Notes: generated by a model not told the origin, from the sequence alone. A stretch of DNA of 64,000 nt from Arsukibacterium ikkense (GCF_000987775.1 NZ_LAHO01000008.1:1-64000), one strand, 5' to 3'; numbered from the stretch's first letter, positions 27,727 through 37,608 are shown. A program made the numbers and translations.

Positions 27727-28502
27727 TGCAGCAAAACTCTAAACTCTGGCTTGGCGTAGTAACGTTATTTCCAGAGATGTTTGATGCAATAACGCAATAT
27801 GGGGTAACCGGCCGGGCAGTAAAGCAGGGCATTATGCAGTTACAGTGCTTTAATCCGCGGGATTTTACCACGGACAAGCATCGTACTGTGGATGATCGGC
27901 CTTACGGTGGTGGTCCGGGCATGTTAATGATGGTTCAGCCTCTGACCGAAGCAATTCGGGCGGCAAAACAAGCCGCAGGGGGCAAGGTTCACACCATTTA
28001 CTTATCGCCGCAAGGCCGTAAGTTAGATCAACAAGGTGTGGCTGAGCTGGCCGCGCACGATAAGCTACTGTTAGTAGCTGGCCGTTACGAAGGCATTGAT
28101 GAGCGCGTAATTGAAAGCGAAATTGACGAAGAATGGTCAGTGGGTGATTACGTGTTAAGTGGGGGCGAGTTGCCGGCGATGACACTGATCGATGCAGTAT
28201 CTCGCTTAGTACCTGGTGTACTGGGGCACGACTTATCCGCAGCGCAGGATTCATTTTCTGACGGCTTGCTGGATTGTCCGCATTATACCCGGCCTGAGGT
28301 GTTAGCCAATAAACAGGTGCCGTCAGTTTTGCTGAGCGGTAACCACGAAGAAATCAGACGCTGGCGTTTGAAACAGGCCCTGGGAAGGACCTGGTTACGA
28401 CGGCCAGATATATTAAAACCCCTGGCTCTGACTAAGGAGCAACGCAAATTACTGGCTGAGTTTCAACAGGAACACCAGGCGTTGCAGCAGCAAGATAGTT
28501 AA
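27726..28502 (+). CDS. trmD: tRNA (guanine37-N1)-methyltransferase TrmD
   Basis: Uses S-adenosylmethionine to make m1G37 next to the anticodon, preventing frameshifts. The 258-residue SPOUT enzyme shows VTLFPEMFD at the start, [14 protein letters not shown], and the trefoil-knot segments [23 protein letters not shown] and [13 protein letters not shown]. Translationally coupled to rimM. Confidence 0.98.
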   Translation: MQQNSKLWLGVVTLFPEMFDAITQYGVTGRAVKQGIMQLQCFNPRDFTTDKHRTVDDRPYGGGPGMLMMVQPLTEAIRAAKQAAGGKVHTIYLSPQGRKLDQQGVAELAAHDKLLLVAGRYEGIDERVIESEIDEEWSVGDYVLSGGELPAMTLIDAVSRLVPGVLGHDLSAAQDSFSDGLLDCPHYTRPEVLANKQVPSVLLSGNHEEIRRWRLKQALGRTWLRRPDILKPLALTKEQRKLLAEFQQEHQALQQQDS

Positions 28503-28524
28503 TTCCAGGTAAAGTGAGATTGTT

Positions 28525-28884
28525 ATGAGCAAAGTTAGCCAAAACATCATCAAAATGCTTGAAGATGAACAGTTAAAGCAAGATATTCCAGCGTTCGCGC
28601 CGGGTGACACTGTTGTGGTTCAGGTAAAAGTTACAGAAGGCGACAAAAGCCGTCTGCAGGCGTTTGAAGGCGTAGTTATCGCCAAGCGTAACCGCGGCCT
28701 GCATTCAGCCTTCACCGTCCGTAAAATCTCTAATGGCGAAGGTGTTGAGCGTGTATTCCAGACGCACAGCCCGCTGGTAGACAGCATCACCGTTAAACGT
28801 CGTGGTGCGGTTCGCCGTGCTAAGCTTTACTACTTACGCGATCGTTCAGGTAAATCAGCGCGTATCCGCGAAAAGCTTAACTAA
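28525..28884 (+). CDS. rplS: 50S ribosomal protein L19
   Basis: A 119-residue large-subunit protein near the 30S interface. The segments [27 protein letters not shown] and the ending [22 protein letters not shown] are diagnostic. Last gene of the operon, closed by a strong terminator. Confidence 0.98.
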   Translation: MSKVSQNIIKMLEDEQLKQDIPAFAPGDTVVVQVKVTEGDKSRLQAFEGVVIAKRNRGLHSAFTVRKISNGEGVERVFQTHSPLVDSITVKRRGAVRRAKLYYLRDRSGKSARIREKLN

Positions 28885-28896
28885 GCAAACCTTAAG

Positions 28897-28919
28897 GGCC
28901 GGCATTTGCCGGCCTTTTT
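28897..28919 (+). terminator. intrinsic terminator of the rpsP-rplS operon
   Basis: GGCCGGCA/TGCCGGCC with a minimal loop, then TTTTT at 28915-28919. The next gene's ATG is only four bases after the T run. Confidence 0.9.
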
Positions 28920-28922
28920 CTT

Positions 28923-29564
28923 ATGTCGCATACCCAACCGCCACTTACCGAGCCAGTATTACAGCTGTTACAAAACCAGCTGGCTAGCCTGATCCTCTCT
29001 ACTACCCCTACTACGGCAGATCAAAGCCTGACCGAGCAGTATTTAATGTCCCGTCTAGGGCTGAAACTTGCTACTGATACCGACCTAAGCCTTGACTTAC
29101 AACGCTTTCAGCAACACTTCGTGCTGTACCATTTATTGTATCGACTGCAAACAGCATGGCTGGCCACAGGTGAAGGTTTTCTAAGTATTGGTCTGGCTAA
29201 AGTTACCTTACTTGAAACAGCCGTGCCTGCTAGTGATGAACTGGCAAAGCACAATGATAATCTCAGCCGACGTGAGTATTACGCTAACTGGCAAAACTTC
29301 TATGGCATGAGCGAGCAACTACTGGATGCCTACCTGCAGCAGTTCTGGCAGCATTACAACAAAGGTAACCTGACCGCCGAGCTAATATCTGCTGAGCAGG
29401 CACAGCAACTGCTCAAACTCAGCCCGGGTTTTACCCTGGCAGAATTAAAAAAAGCGTATCGCAGTCAGGCATTACTGTTACACCCGGATCGGGCCAATGG
29501 CGATGCTGAAAAATTCAGGCAAATTCAGCAGGCTTATCAACAGTTATTACAACAATACGCATAA
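28923..29564 (+). CDS. DnaJ-related co-chaperone with C-terminal J domain
   Basis: A 213-residue protein. The last ~60 residues are a J domain (AELKKAYRSQALLLHPDRANGDAEKFRQI-type) with the essential HPD motif; the first ~150 residues fit the DNAJ_related N-terminal region of gammaproteobacteria. Such proteins are expected to stimulate DnaK on specific clients, which are unknown here. The ATG lies directly after the rplS terminator without a visible Shine-Dalgarno, so either expression is weak, readthrough is used, or the true start is further in. Confidence 0.82.
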   Translation: MSHTQPPLTEPVLQLLQNQLASLILSTTPTTADQSLTEQYLMSRLGLKLATDTDLSLDLQRFQQHFVLYHLLYRLQTAWLATGEGFLSIGLAKVTLLETAVPASDELAKHNDNLSRREYYANWQNFYGMSEQLLDAYLQQFWQHYNKGNLTAELISAEQAQQLLKLSPGFTLAELKKAYRSQALLLHPDRANGDAEKFRQIQQAYQQLLQQYA

Positions 29565-29575
29565 CCCAATCTTTT

Positions 29576-29593
29576 CGTACATATAAGTTTACG
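29576..29593 (+). promoter_or_regulatory. TyrR box, upstream copy
   Basis: CGTACA-N6-TTTACG, nine of twelve matches to the TyrR consensus TGTAAA-N6-TTTACA and itself near-palindromic. It shares a TAAGTTTAC core with the downstream copy. Confidence 0.6.
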
Positions 29594-29648
29594 TTTAAAG
29601 TTCTGTCAAAAAATCCAGCTTATCTTGTATTTATTGGCCTGCAGCGGG

Positions 29649-29677
29649 TTGACGCTGTCGGGTAAGATCATTAGTAT
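29649..29677 (+). promoter_or_regulatory. promoter of aroF-tyrA
   Basis: TTGACG at 29649-29654, a 17-base spacer and TAGTAT at 29672-29677. It lies between the two TyrR-like boxes. Confidence 0.6.
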
Positions 29678-29706
29678 GCACAAATCGTATTTAATTAATT
29701 ACGTGC

Positions 29707-29724
29707 TGTATATTTAAGTTTACA
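29707..29724 (+). promoter_or_regulatory. TyrR box, downstream copy
   Basis: TGTATA-N6-TTTACA, eleven of twelve matches to the TyrR consensus. It sits about 25-40 bases after the predicted start of transcription, a position expected to give repression. Confidence 0.75.
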
Positions 29725-29802
29725 TCAAAGCGTCAGACCAGTTATGTCGTCGTTTTTATCTATGCTTAAGCACCAGCACAGTCGCCTACCAATGGAGTTT
29801 GC

Positions 29803-30861
29803 ATGAGTCAGATTGTTGATGATTTAAGAATAGTGGCAACCAAGCCATTAAGCCCCCCTGCCGTAATGAAAAAAGCCCTGCCATTATCAGAGCAAGGCGC
29901 TGACTTTGTCGCGCAGGCGCGCGCCGATATAGCTAATATAGTGCATGGTCGCGACAAGCGGCTGTTAGTGGTCACCGGCCCGTGCTCTATTCATGATCCA
30001 CAGGCGGCAATTGAATACGCCACTAAGCTAAAGGCGTTGCAGCTGCAATACATCGACAGTTTGTATATTGTGATGCGGGTGTATTTCGAGAAGCCGCGTA
30101 CCACTGTGGGTTGGAAAGGCTTTATTAATGATCCGCACCTGGACGATTCATTTGATCTGGAAACCGGTTTAACCTGGGGCCGCGAGCTGCTGCTAAAAAT
30201 GGTGGAAATGGAACTGCCCACGGCGACTGAAGCGCTGGATCCGATCAGCCCGCAATATTTGTCAGATCTGATCAGCTGGGCTGCTATCGGTGCCCGTACT
30301 GTTGAGTCGCAAACTCATCGTGAAATGGCCAGTGGCTTATCGATGCCGGTTGGCTTTAAAAACGGCACCGATGGTAACTTAAATGTGGCGCTGAATGGTC
30401 TGCAGTCGGCCGCCAGTGGTCATAGCTTTATCGGCATTAACCAGCGGGGTGAAGTCAGCTTGATCCAAACAGCCGGTAACCCGGACGGCCATATTATTTT
30501 GCGTGGTGGCGTTAAACCTAACTATGATGCTGATAGCGTTAACGCAGCGCTGGCGCAGTTGGACAAGCTAAAGCTGCCACATGGTATTGTGGTTGATTGC
30601 AGCCATGGTAACTCTAATAAAGACCATAACCGCCAGCCTGCAGTAGCCGAAGCCGTGTTGTCGCAGCGCCTGGCTGGCACTGAGGCAATTATCGGCATTA
30701 TGCTGGAAAGCCACCTGTTTGGTGGCCGGCAGGATCTGATTAATGGCAAGGCCGAGCATTATGGGGTATCGGTAACCGACGCCTGCATTGACTGGGATAC
30801 CACTGTCCAGTTACTGGCCAGCCTTCATCAGCAAATGCAAGCTCTGGTGGCGGCCGCCTAG
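29803..30861 (+). CDS. aroF: 3-deoxy-7-phosphoheptulonate (DAHP) synthase, AroF/G/H class
   Basis: Joins phosphoenolpyruvate and erythrose 4-phosphate in the first step of aromatic synthesis. The 352-residue class I-alpha enzyme has [47 protein letters not shown] core, and [11 protein letters not shown] call it aroF, the usually Tyr-sensitive isozyme, because tyrA follows it and TyrR-type boxes precede it; feedback specificity itself is not proven by sequence. It is one base from tyrA. Confidence 0.94.
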   Translation: MSQIVDDLRIVATKPLSPPAVMKKALPLSEQGADFVAQARADIANIVHGRDKRLLVVTGPCSIHDPQAAIEYATKLKALQLQYIDSLYIVMRVYFEKPRTTVGWKGFINDPHLDDSFDLETGLTWGRELLLKMVEMELPTATEALDPISPQYLSDLISWAAIGARTVESQTHREMASGLSMPVGFKNGTDGNLNVALNGLQSAASGHSFIGINQRGEVSLIQTAGNPDGHIILRGGVKPNYDADSVNAALAQLDKLKLPHGIVVDCSHGNSNKDHNRQPAVAEAVLSQRLAGTEAIIGIMLESHLFGGRQDLINGKAEHYGVSVTDACIDWDTTVQLLASLHQQMQALVAAA

Positions 30862-30862
30862 C

Positions 30863-31999
30863 ATGGATAAACAACAGCAAGCGCAGCAACAGCTGGCACC
30901 ACTGCGGGCACAAATAGATAGCATCGACAGCCAGCTTGTACAGTTGCTGGCAGCACGGGCCAGCGTAACGGCAGACGTTGGCAAGGTAAAGCAACAGTTT
31001 GCTTTGCCGGTTTATGTGCCCGAGCGTGAACAAACGCTGCTGAGTGCCAGGCGTGAGCAGGCACTGGAGCAACAAGTGTCGCCTGAACTGGTTGAGGATG
31101 TGCTGCGGCGGGTGATGCGCGAGTCTTATGCTACCCAGGAAAGCCACTTTGTCTGTTGCCGGCCTGGCGGTGGCAAGGTGGTCGTGGTGGGGGGGGCTGG
31201 TGCACTGGGCCAACGCTTTGTCAGTTTATTTCAGCGCTCTGGTTATCAGGTGGTGGTGCTGGAGCAAGCCGATTGGCCCAATGCTGATGAACTCTGTGCC
31301 GATGCTGCGCTGGTATTACTGGCGGTGCCTATTACCTTAACTGAGCAGTTAATTCACCAGTTGCCGGTATTGCCAGCTACCTGCGTGCTGGCCGATCTTA
31401 CCAGTATTAAGCAGCAACCATTATCGGCCATGTTAGCAAAACACCCGGGCCCGGTGGTGGGGTTGCATCCGATGTTCGGGCCGGATATTACCAACCTGGT
31501 TAAGCAGGTAGTGGTGGTGTGTGATGGTCGTTTTAGCGGCCAGTACCAGTGGCTATTGCAGCAACTGAGCGTATGGGGCGCTGAGCTGGCAACTCAGACG
31601 GCCAGCGAACATGACAAAGCGATGCAGCTGATCCAGGCGATGCGCCATTTTTCATCGTTAGTGTACGGTAGCCATCTGGCGGAAGAGCAGGCTGATCTAG
31701 CGCAGTTGTTACAGCTTAGCTCACCGATATACCGGCTGGAGCTGGCGATGGTAGGGCGCTTATTTGCCCAAAACGCCGAGCTGTATGCCGATATTATGTT
31801 GTCATCTGCGGATGTTGCTGCATTGCTGGAGCGCTACCAGCAACGTTTTGGCGAGCTGTTACAGCTACTTAAAAACCAGGATAAAGCCGGTTTAATGGCC
31901 CAGTTTGGCAAAGGCCAACAGTTCTTTGGTGAACTTGCTGAGCAATTTTTACAAGAAAGTAAGCAGCTATTGCAAAAGGCGGCCGATAGCCGCAGTTAA
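30863..31999 (+). CDS. tyrA: bifunctional chorismate mutase / prephenate dehydrogenase (T-protein)
   Basis: Converts chorismate to prephenate and then to 4-hydroxyphenylpyruvate for tyrosine synthesis. The N-terminal AroQ mutase domain (residues 1-90; [30 protein letters not shown]) is followed by an NAD-binding dehydrogenase domain with [10 protein letters not shown] and GLHPMFGPD. Length is 378 (E. coli 373). ATG 30863 follows the aroF stop by one base. A run of eight G falls in the NAD-binding loop (about 31189-31196) but the frame is intact. Confidence 0.97.
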   Translation: MDKQQQAQQQLAPLRAQIDSIDSQLVQLLAARASVTADVGKVKQQFALPVYVPEREQTLLSARREQALEQQVSPELVEDVLRRVMRESYATQESHFVCCRPGGGKVVVVGGAGALGQRFVSLFQRSGYQVVVLEQADWPNADELCADAALVLLAVPITLTEQLIHQLPVLPATCVLADLTSIKQQPLSAMLAKHPGPVVGLHPMFGPDITNLVKQVVVVCDGRFSGQYQWLLQQLSVWGAELATQTASEHDKAMQLIQAMRHFSSLVYGSHLAEEQADLAQLLQLSSPIYRLELAMVGRLFAQNAELYADIMLSSADVAALLERYQQRFGELLQLLKNQDKAGLMAQFGKGQQFFGELAEQFLQESKQLLQKAADSRS

Positions 32000-32031
32000 C
32001 CCTGCAGAAAAAAACGCTGAACAAGCTGAGT

Positions 32032-32925
32032 TTATTCTGGCTGGGTTTGCCCCAGCTGATAATAATCATAAATCAGCTGCCAGGCATGTTCTGGCGTGTC
32101 GGCATACTGAATAAGCTCTAAATCCTGCGGGCTGATTAAGCCTTCCTCGGCTAACATGTCAAAGTTAATCAGCTTTTGCCAGAAGGCTTTGTCGTACAGA
32201 ATAACCGGTACCCGTTCGGCTTTTTTGGTTTGAATCAGGGTTAGGGTTTCAAACAACTCATCTAACGTACCAAAGCCACCAGGAAAAGCGACTAAGGCCC
32301 GGGCCCGCTGTAAAAAGTGCATTTTGCGAATAGCAAAATAGTGAAATTGAAAGCAGAAGTGTGGAGTAATGTACGGGTTAGGGTGCTGTTCTTTCGGTAG
32401 CACGATGTTTAAGCCTATGCTCTCGCCGCCGGCCGCCATGGCGCCGCGGTTAGCCGCTTCCATGATACCCGGGCCACCGCCGCTGATGATCATTAATGCA
32501 CTGTGCTGATGTTTATTGCTATGCTCAGTAACCAGCTGCGAAAAATGCTGCGAGGCTAAATAATACTCACTGTTTTTATGGTCGCGCTGTGCTTGCCTGA
32601 CCGCCAGTTGCAAAGGGGGATCGTCTGGCTGCGCGGCCAGTGCTTGCTCGGCTTGCTCCAGCTTTGCTGTTGCTTGCTCTGGCGCCAGAAAGCGCGCGCT
32701 GCCAAATACTACTATCGTTGCTTCGACACCATGCTGCTCCAGCACCAGCTGCGGTTTCAGGTATTCCAGTTGCAGCCTGACATGGCGTAACTCGTCTTGC
32801 ATTAAAAAGCTGTTATCGGCAAAGGCGAGTTTGTAGGAGTCATGGTCTTGCAGTTTAGCAATGGCCTGTTGTGACTCTTGTGCCGAGCTAATGTGCCGTT
32901 GATAAAGGCTATGTGGGTCTGACAT
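32032..32925 (-). CDS. LOG-family / TIGR00730-type Rossmann-fold protein
   Basis: A 297-residue protein with the family motifs VVFGSARF, SGGGPGIMEAANRGA and FPGGFGTLDELFE. The family includes nucleoside 5'-monophosphate phosphoribohydrolases (LOG, PpnN) and was once misnamed lysine decarboxylase. The N-terminal ~85 residues, longer than in simple LOG proteins, are helical and specific to this subgroup. I chose ATG 32925 behind a GGGGAAA sequence; 111 more in-frame codons are open upstream but extend past the divergent Na/Pi gene start. Confidence 0.88.
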   Translation of the reverse strand: MSDPHSLYQRHISSAQESQQAIAKLQDHDSYKLAFADNSFLMQDELRHVRLQLEYLKPQLVLEQHGVEATIVVFGSARFLAPEQATAKLEQAEQALAAQPDDPPLQLAVRQAQRDHKNSEYYLASQHFSQLVTEHSNKHQHSALMIISGGGPGIMEAANRGAMAAGGESIGLNIVLPKEQHPNPYITPHFCFQFHYFAIRKMHFLQRARALVAFPGGFGTLDELFETLTLIQTKKAERVPVILYDKAFWQKLINFDMLAEEGLISPQDLELIQYADTPEHAWQLIYDYYQLGQTQPE

Positions 32926-33037
32926 CTGTTTCCCCTGCAGCAAGTGGTTGCTGAATAAACTAAGATATTGTTTGATATAGACTAATATTAACATGCTCAA
33001 GATACGATATAAATTATGAAAATCAGAAGGAATAATA

Positions 33038-34678
33038 ATGTGGTCTGATGTACTAATGGCCTTTGGTGCCCTGGGTTTAATTTTGCTGGGAATGGACTGG
33101 ATGAGCCGCGGTCTTAAAACTGCTGCAGGCCCAAGTTTAATGCAGTTTTTACAACGCTGGACCGGCAAGCCGCTGCAGGGAGTGTTGTTTGGCGGTATCG
33201 CTACAGTAGCGGTGCAATCGTCCAGTGCCATTACTGTTACTACCATCGGCTTTGTCAATGCCGGTATTTTATCGTTGCAAAATGCGGCCTTTGTGATTTA
33301 CGGCAGTAATGTCGGCACTTCGGTTACCGGCTGGTTTATTGCATTGGTTGGTTTGCAATTTAAAATTGATGCGCTGGCGCTGCCGATTATTGGTGCTGGT
33401 GCTTTGCTGCAGTTATTCAGTAAGTCGGTGCGACGTAAAGGTATTGGCGAGGGCTTAATTGGCTTCGGCATGCTGTTTTTAGGGTTGAGCTTTTTAAAGC
33501 AAAGTTTTGATGCGGCTTTTATCGATATTGAATTTGCAACGCTGAGTCAGCTTGGTTTTTGGGGAGTGTTGCTTGGTGTATTGCTGGGCACGTTACTCAG
33601 CACATTGATGCAGGCGTCTATAGCGGTAATTGCATTGGTGATTACCGCTGTGTCTGCCGGAGTATTGCCGTTGCCACTGGCCGCCGCTTTTGTGATTGGC
33701 GCTAACCTGGGCACTACCTCCACGGCGATTATGTCGACGCTGGCGGCTACTGCCAAAGCAAAACGGCTGGCAATGCTGCATGTTATTTTTAATGTACTGA
33801 CCGGACTGGTAGCCTTACTGCTGTTGAGCCCGCTACTGTGGATAATATCGCTGCTGCAACACTGGTTGTTTGATGAGCCACAAGCTGCGGTTAGCCTGGC
33901 GCTGTTTCATACCCTGTTTAACGTGCTGGGCGTGTTATTAATGTGGCCCATTACCTCACGGCTGGTGTTGTACCTGAATGGCCGCTTTCGGCGCCAGCCC
34001 ATCGGCCAGCTGCGAGCGCTGGATGCGTCCAGTCTGGCTATACCTGCTTTGGCGATTAAAACGCTGAGTATGGAAACCTTGCGGGTTGGTCAGTTACTGG
34101 CAGCACAGGCGCTGGCGATAAGTCACGGCAAGGGGACAGACAATGAGACACTGGATTCTATTCGTCAGCTGCAAACAGAACTGACGCACTATATGCTGCA
34201 GTTAAGTAAACAGCCGCTGGCTGATCAGGAAGCAAAAGCACTGAGTGAGCTGGTGCAAAACCAGCTAAGGTTAGAAATGACCTTGCAGCTACTGCCAGCG
34301 TTAAGCCGCCATCTGGCTGCAGATAGTCAGGGGTTACTGCCAGAACAACCACTATGGCAGCAGCTTATTGCCGCGCATTGGCCACAAGACGCCGCTTTAG
34401 TGCGAGGCTGTTACCGTGACGTGATGAAGCAGCGCCAGCAGTTGAAAAAACAGCTTTATCAGTTGGTATTAGCTGAACAGCTAACCAATGACTCAGGCGG
34501 CGACCAGCTGTTGCGCTTCGCTGAACTGCGCCGGTTTAATCAGCAACTCACCAAAGCCATGCTGGCGCTGGGGCATTTACAAAGCCAGTATCAGATGCCT
34601 GAGCCAGCAGCGGAACATACTGCTGATCCGGCTGACACAGATGAATTTAACCAAAAGGATAATGCAAATGCCAGTTAA
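33038..34678 (+). CDS. Na/phosphate cotransporter family protein
   Basis: A 546-residue NptA/type-II Na-Pi family membrane protein. The first ~300 residues hold about eight to nine membrane segments in two inverted repeats: the first has the classic QSSSA (VAVQSSSAITVTTIGFVNAG), the second has QASIA in the equivalent place. The C-terminal ~220 residues are helical and PhoU-like. It probably moves phosphate with sodium, direction unknown. AAGGA precedes the ATG. The last 11 bases overlap the next gene. Confidence 0.9.
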   Translation: MWSDVLMAFGALGLILLGMDWMSRGLKTAAGPSLMQFLQRWTGKPLQGVLFGGIATVAVQSSSAITVTTIGFVNAGILSLQNAAFVIYGSNVGTSVTGWFIALVGLQFKIDALALPIIGAGALLQLFSKSVRRKGIGEGLIGFGMLFLGLSFLKQSFDAAFIDIEFATLSQLGFWGVLLGVLLGTLLSTLMQASIAVIALVITAVSAGVLPLPLAAAFVIGANLGTTSTAIMSTLAATAKAKRLAMLHVIFNVLTGLVALLLLSPLLWIISLLQHWLFDEPQAAVSLALFHTLFNVLGVLLMWPITSRLVLYLNGRFRRQPIGQLRALDASSLAIPALAIKTLSMETLRVGQLLAAQALAISHGKGTDNETLDSIRQLQTELTHYMLQLSKQPLADQEAKALSELVQNQLRLEMTLQLLPALSRHLAADSQGLLPEQPLWQQLIAAHWPQDAALVRGCYRDVMKQRQQLKKQLYQLVLAEQLTNDSGGDQLLRFAELRRFNQQLTKAMLALGHLQSQYQMPEPAAEHTADPADTDEFNQKDNANAS

Positions 34679-36068
34679 TGCTAATTTAACGTTTTTAGGG
34701 GCGGCCGGGCAGGTAACCGGTTCCTGCTATCTGATTGAGCATAATAAGCAGAAAATTCTGCTGGATTGCGGCATGACCCAGGGGGCAGATCAGGTGCGGG
34801 AATGGCATAAATTCCGTTTTGCCTTTAAACCGAAAGATATCGATTTGGTGATTTTATCCCACGCCCATATAGACCATAGTGGTTTGCTGCCACTGCTGGT
34901 TGCCAAGGGCTTTAAAGGTAAAATAATTTGTACGCCCGGTACCGCTGAGATATTGCCAGTACTGCTGAAAGATTCGGTGGGGCTGTATTTAAAAGATTTA
35001 GAATGGCAAAACAAAAAAGCGGCGCGCGCTGGCAAAAAGCAGCAGGAACCGGTGATGACAGTGGCGCATGCCGAGCGGGTCAGTGAATTGGTGCAGCCAC
35101 TCGCTTATCATAAACGGCAGGTGCCACTGCCGGGGCTGGAACTGGAGTTTGCCGATGCCGGCCATATTTTGGGATCGGCCATTATCGAGTTGTGGATAAA
35201 GGGTAATCAGGCAATGCGCAAGTTGGTATTTTCCGGTGACTTAGGTAACCCGGCCACAGTACTAATGCATGATCCGGCGGAAATTGGCCAGGCCGATGTG
35301 GTGCTGCTGGAAAGTACTTATGGTAACCGTAATCACCAAAGCCTTGATAATACTATAGAAGAGTTTGCCAGTGCCCTGGAGCAGGCTTATAACGATGGCG
35401 GCAATGTGTTTATTCCTGCCTTTGCCCTTGGCCGCTCGCAAGAGGTGTTGTATTACCTGGCATTGTTGCACCGGCAGGGACGGTTAAAGCAGCGGGCAAT
35501 ATTTTTAGACAGCCCGATGGCTATTAGCATTACCAATATCTACAACGATTATTTGCATGCGCTTGATCAAGCCGATTTAGATAAAATTGGTGCCGGCCGC
35601 AGCTTGCAGCAGCTACTGCCGATGTTGAAGTTAACGCCAAAAGTTGAAGACTCTATGGCGATTAACCGGGTTACTCATGGCGCTATTATCATCGCCGGCA
35701 GCGGTATGTGTAATGGTGGCCGCATAGTGCATCACTTTAAACACAACCTGTGGAAAAACACTAACCATATTATTTTTGTTGGTTTTCAGGCCCGAGGCAC
35801 CCTGGGGCGGCGGCTGGTTGATGGCGAAAAGCGGGTTAAAATGTTTGGTCAGGATATTGTGGTCAAAGCCCAGGTTCACACCATTGGCGGCTTTTCAGCC
35901 CATGCCGGTCAGAGTGAACTATTAGAATGGGCCAAAGCAATAGGTGGCCAACCGCAGTTCTATTTAGTGCATGGTGAACCCGAAGCTCAGCTGGTATTGC
36001 AGGAGTGCCTGCAACAGCTGGGCATTAATGCGCTGATCCCGGCAAAAGGCGATAGTATAAAGTTGTAA
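34668..36068 (+). CDS. metallo-beta-lactamase / beta-CASP RNA hydrolase family protein
   Basis: A 466-residue YsH1/CPSF73-like protein. The metallo-beta-lactamase core has HAHIDHSG, the phosphate-binding SGDLGNP and the central beta-CASP cap with PAFALGRSQEVLYYL, followed by GGFSAHAGQ near the C terminus. Such proteins cut RNA in archaea and bacteria, but bacterial substrates are rarely known. ATG 34668 has AGGA eight bases upstream; the ATG at 34662 is too close to it. It overlaps the cotransporter end by 11 bases. Confidence 0.92.
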   Translation: MPVNANLTFLGAAGQVTGSCYLIEHNKQKILLDCGMTQGADQVREWHKFRFAFKPKDIDLVILSHAHIDHSGLLPLLVAKGFKGKIICTPGTAEILPVLLKDSVGLYLKDLEWQNKKAARAGKKQQEPVMTVAHAERVSELVQPLAYHKRQVPLPGLELEFADAGHILGSAIIELWIKGNQAMRKLVFSGDLGNPATVLMHDPAEIGQADVVLLESTYGNRNHQSLDNTIEEFASALEQAYNDGGNVFIPAFALGRSQEVLYYLALLHRQGRLKQRAIFLDSPMAISITNIYNDYLHALDQADLDKIGAGRSLQQLLPMLKLTPKVEDSMAINRVTHGAIIIAGSGMCNGGRIVHHFKHNLWKNTNHIIFVGFQARGTLGRRLVDGEKRVKMFGQDIVVKAQVHTIGGFSAHAGQSELLEWAKAIGGQPQFYLVHGEPEAQLVLQECLQQLGINALIPAKGDSIKL

Positions 36069-36141
36069 TCGTAGCGACTTTGGCATTGGCAAATAACCTT
36101 AAGCAGTTACAATGTCAGCAAAAGGTCAACTAAGGACAGTT

Positions 36142-37122
36142 ATGAAACTGATATTTATGGCAACGATACTGCTAAGTGTTGGGCTAAACGCCGAGCCTGC
36201 ACAGCAAGCTGAGCTACAACAGCAGGTTGCGACCTTATGGCAACAGCAAGATTACGCTGCAGCCAAAGTTTTGTTGGCTGATAAGGTAAACCGCCGGACC
36301 AAAGATAGTTGGTTACTCGCGGCGCTGGGGCGCAGTGAGCTGGAGCTGGGGCAGACAACGGAAGCAGAAAAGTTACTGGCCAGAGCCATTAAAGCAGAGC
36401 CTGGTAACGCCAGATACCAGTTCTGGTTTGGCCGTGCCAGCTGTGACAGCGCGCAGCAGGCCGGCATGCTAAGTGCACTTGGCTACGCCCGGCGCTGCCG
36501 TAAAGCTTTTGAGCAGGCAGTTGAGTTGGCACCTGAGGAGGCAAGCTACCTTAAGGCGTTGGGTAAATACTATGCTCAGGCGCCAGGTGTTGCCGGCGGC
36601 GACAAACAGCAGGCGCTGATAATCGCAGGCAGGCTGGAGCAGCAAGACAGGTTGCAAGGCCAGCTGTTAAAACTGGAAGTACTGTTTAGTGCCGAAGATG
36701 TTGCTGCAGCGGAGCAGTTAGTGGCGGGCAGTGAGTTATTACAAAGCCGGCCAGAGCCCTACTTTATGCGCGGCATTCATTTGGCACAAAGCCGTGATTA
36801 CCCGGCAGCAATGGCAGAGTTCAGCAAAGCCAGCGCGAAAACCGTGGCGGACGAAGACGGCAAGCGTAATCGCCTGCTGGCTTTGTATCAGCTTGGCCGG
36901 GCCAGTGTGCTGGCTAAATCGGACCCTCAGCAAGGTATTGATGCGCTAACAGAATTCCTGGCTGATGGCAGTATGACAAGTTTTAATGAGTGGGCGCAGT
37001 TGCGGTTAAGCCAGTTATATCTGGCACAGGAGCAGCGGCAGAAAGCGGAGGCTATTTTAAAGCCCTTACTGGCCCAAACTAATGATGACAACCTGAAAAC
37101 GGAAATTAAGAAAATACTCTAA
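36142..37122 (+). CDS. exported TPR-repeat protein
   Basis: A 326-residue protein with an N-terminal signal peptide (MKLIFMATILLSVGLNA) and TPR-like helical repeats (DYAAAKVLLADK, WLLAALGRSELELGQTTEAEKLLARAIKAEP, CRKAFEQAVELAPEEASYLKALGKYY, PYFMRGIHLAQSRDYPAAMAEFSKA). Expected in the periplasm, where it would hold other proteins; the partner is unknown. ATG 36142 follows AAGGA. Confidence 0.8.
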   Translation: MKLIFMATILLSVGLNAEPAQQAELQQQVATLWQQQDYAAAKVLLADKVNRRTKDSWLLAALGRSELELGQTTEAEKLLARAIKAEPGNARYQFWFGRASCDSAQQAGMLSALGYARRCRKAFEQAVELAPEEASYLKALGKYYAQAPGVAGGDKQQALIIAGRLEQQDRLQGQLLKLEVLFSAEDVAAAEQLVAGSELLQSRPEPYFMRGIHLAQSRDYPAAMAEFSKASAKTVADEDGKRNRLLALYQLGRASVLAKSDPQQGIDALTEFLADGSMTSFNEWAQLRLSQLYLAQEQRQKAEAILKPLLAQTNDDNLKTEIKKIL

Positions 37123-37182
37123 CGCAATGGAAACGCAGCAATTGAGGTCAACTAACTGTTACTTGCTAAAGGAGCTGAACTA

Positions 37183-37575
37183 ATGGCTGCAAAACTTGGC
37201 GGTATTCACCATGTCGCAATTATTTGCAGCGATTATCCGCGCAGTAAAGCGTTTTACAGCAAGCTGCTGGGGCTGCAAATCATCGCCGAGAATTACCGGC
37301 CGGCGCGTGACTCCTGGAAGCTGGATTTACAACTGGCCGATGGCAGTCGGCTAGAGTTGTTTAGTTTCCCACAAGCGCCTGCGCGGCCAAGTCAGCCAGA
37401 AGCGCAGGGGCTGCGCCATCTGGCATTTAAGGTGGCTAACCTGGCAGATTATGTAGCCTATTTAACTGCAAATGGCGTGAGTGTGGAGCCAGTACGAATA
37501 GATGAATACACCGGCAAAGCCTTTACCTTTTTTCAGGATCCCGATGGTTTGCCACTGGAGTTGTATCAGCACTAG
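37183..37575 (+). CDS. VOC/glyoxalase-fold protein (YaeR-like)
   Basis: A 130-residue protein, one more than E. coli YaeR and very similar in pattern: IHHVAIICSDYPRSKAFYSKLLG, ARDSWKLDL, ELFSFP, RPSQPEAQGLRHLAFKV, and FTFFQDPDGLPLELYQ. The metal ligands of the VOC fold (His in IHHVA, Glu in LELFSF, His in GLRHLAF, Glu in LELYQ) are present. The reaction is not established. AAGGAG precedes the ATG. Confidence 0.9.
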   Translation: MAAKLGGIHHVAIICSDYPRSKAFYSKLLGLQIIAENYRPARDSWKLDLQLADGSRLELFSFPQAPARPSQPEAQGLRHLAFKVANLADYVAYLTANGVSVEPVRIDEYTGKAFTFFQDPDGLPLELYQH

Positions 37576-37608
37576 GGCATATTGACGATTGTTCACACAG
37601 GAGAACTT

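Noticed and set aside
32926..33258. 111-codon extension of the LOG-family gene
   Set aside because: It runs antisense through the start of the Na/Pi cotransporter gene, and ATG 32925 has a good ribosome site.
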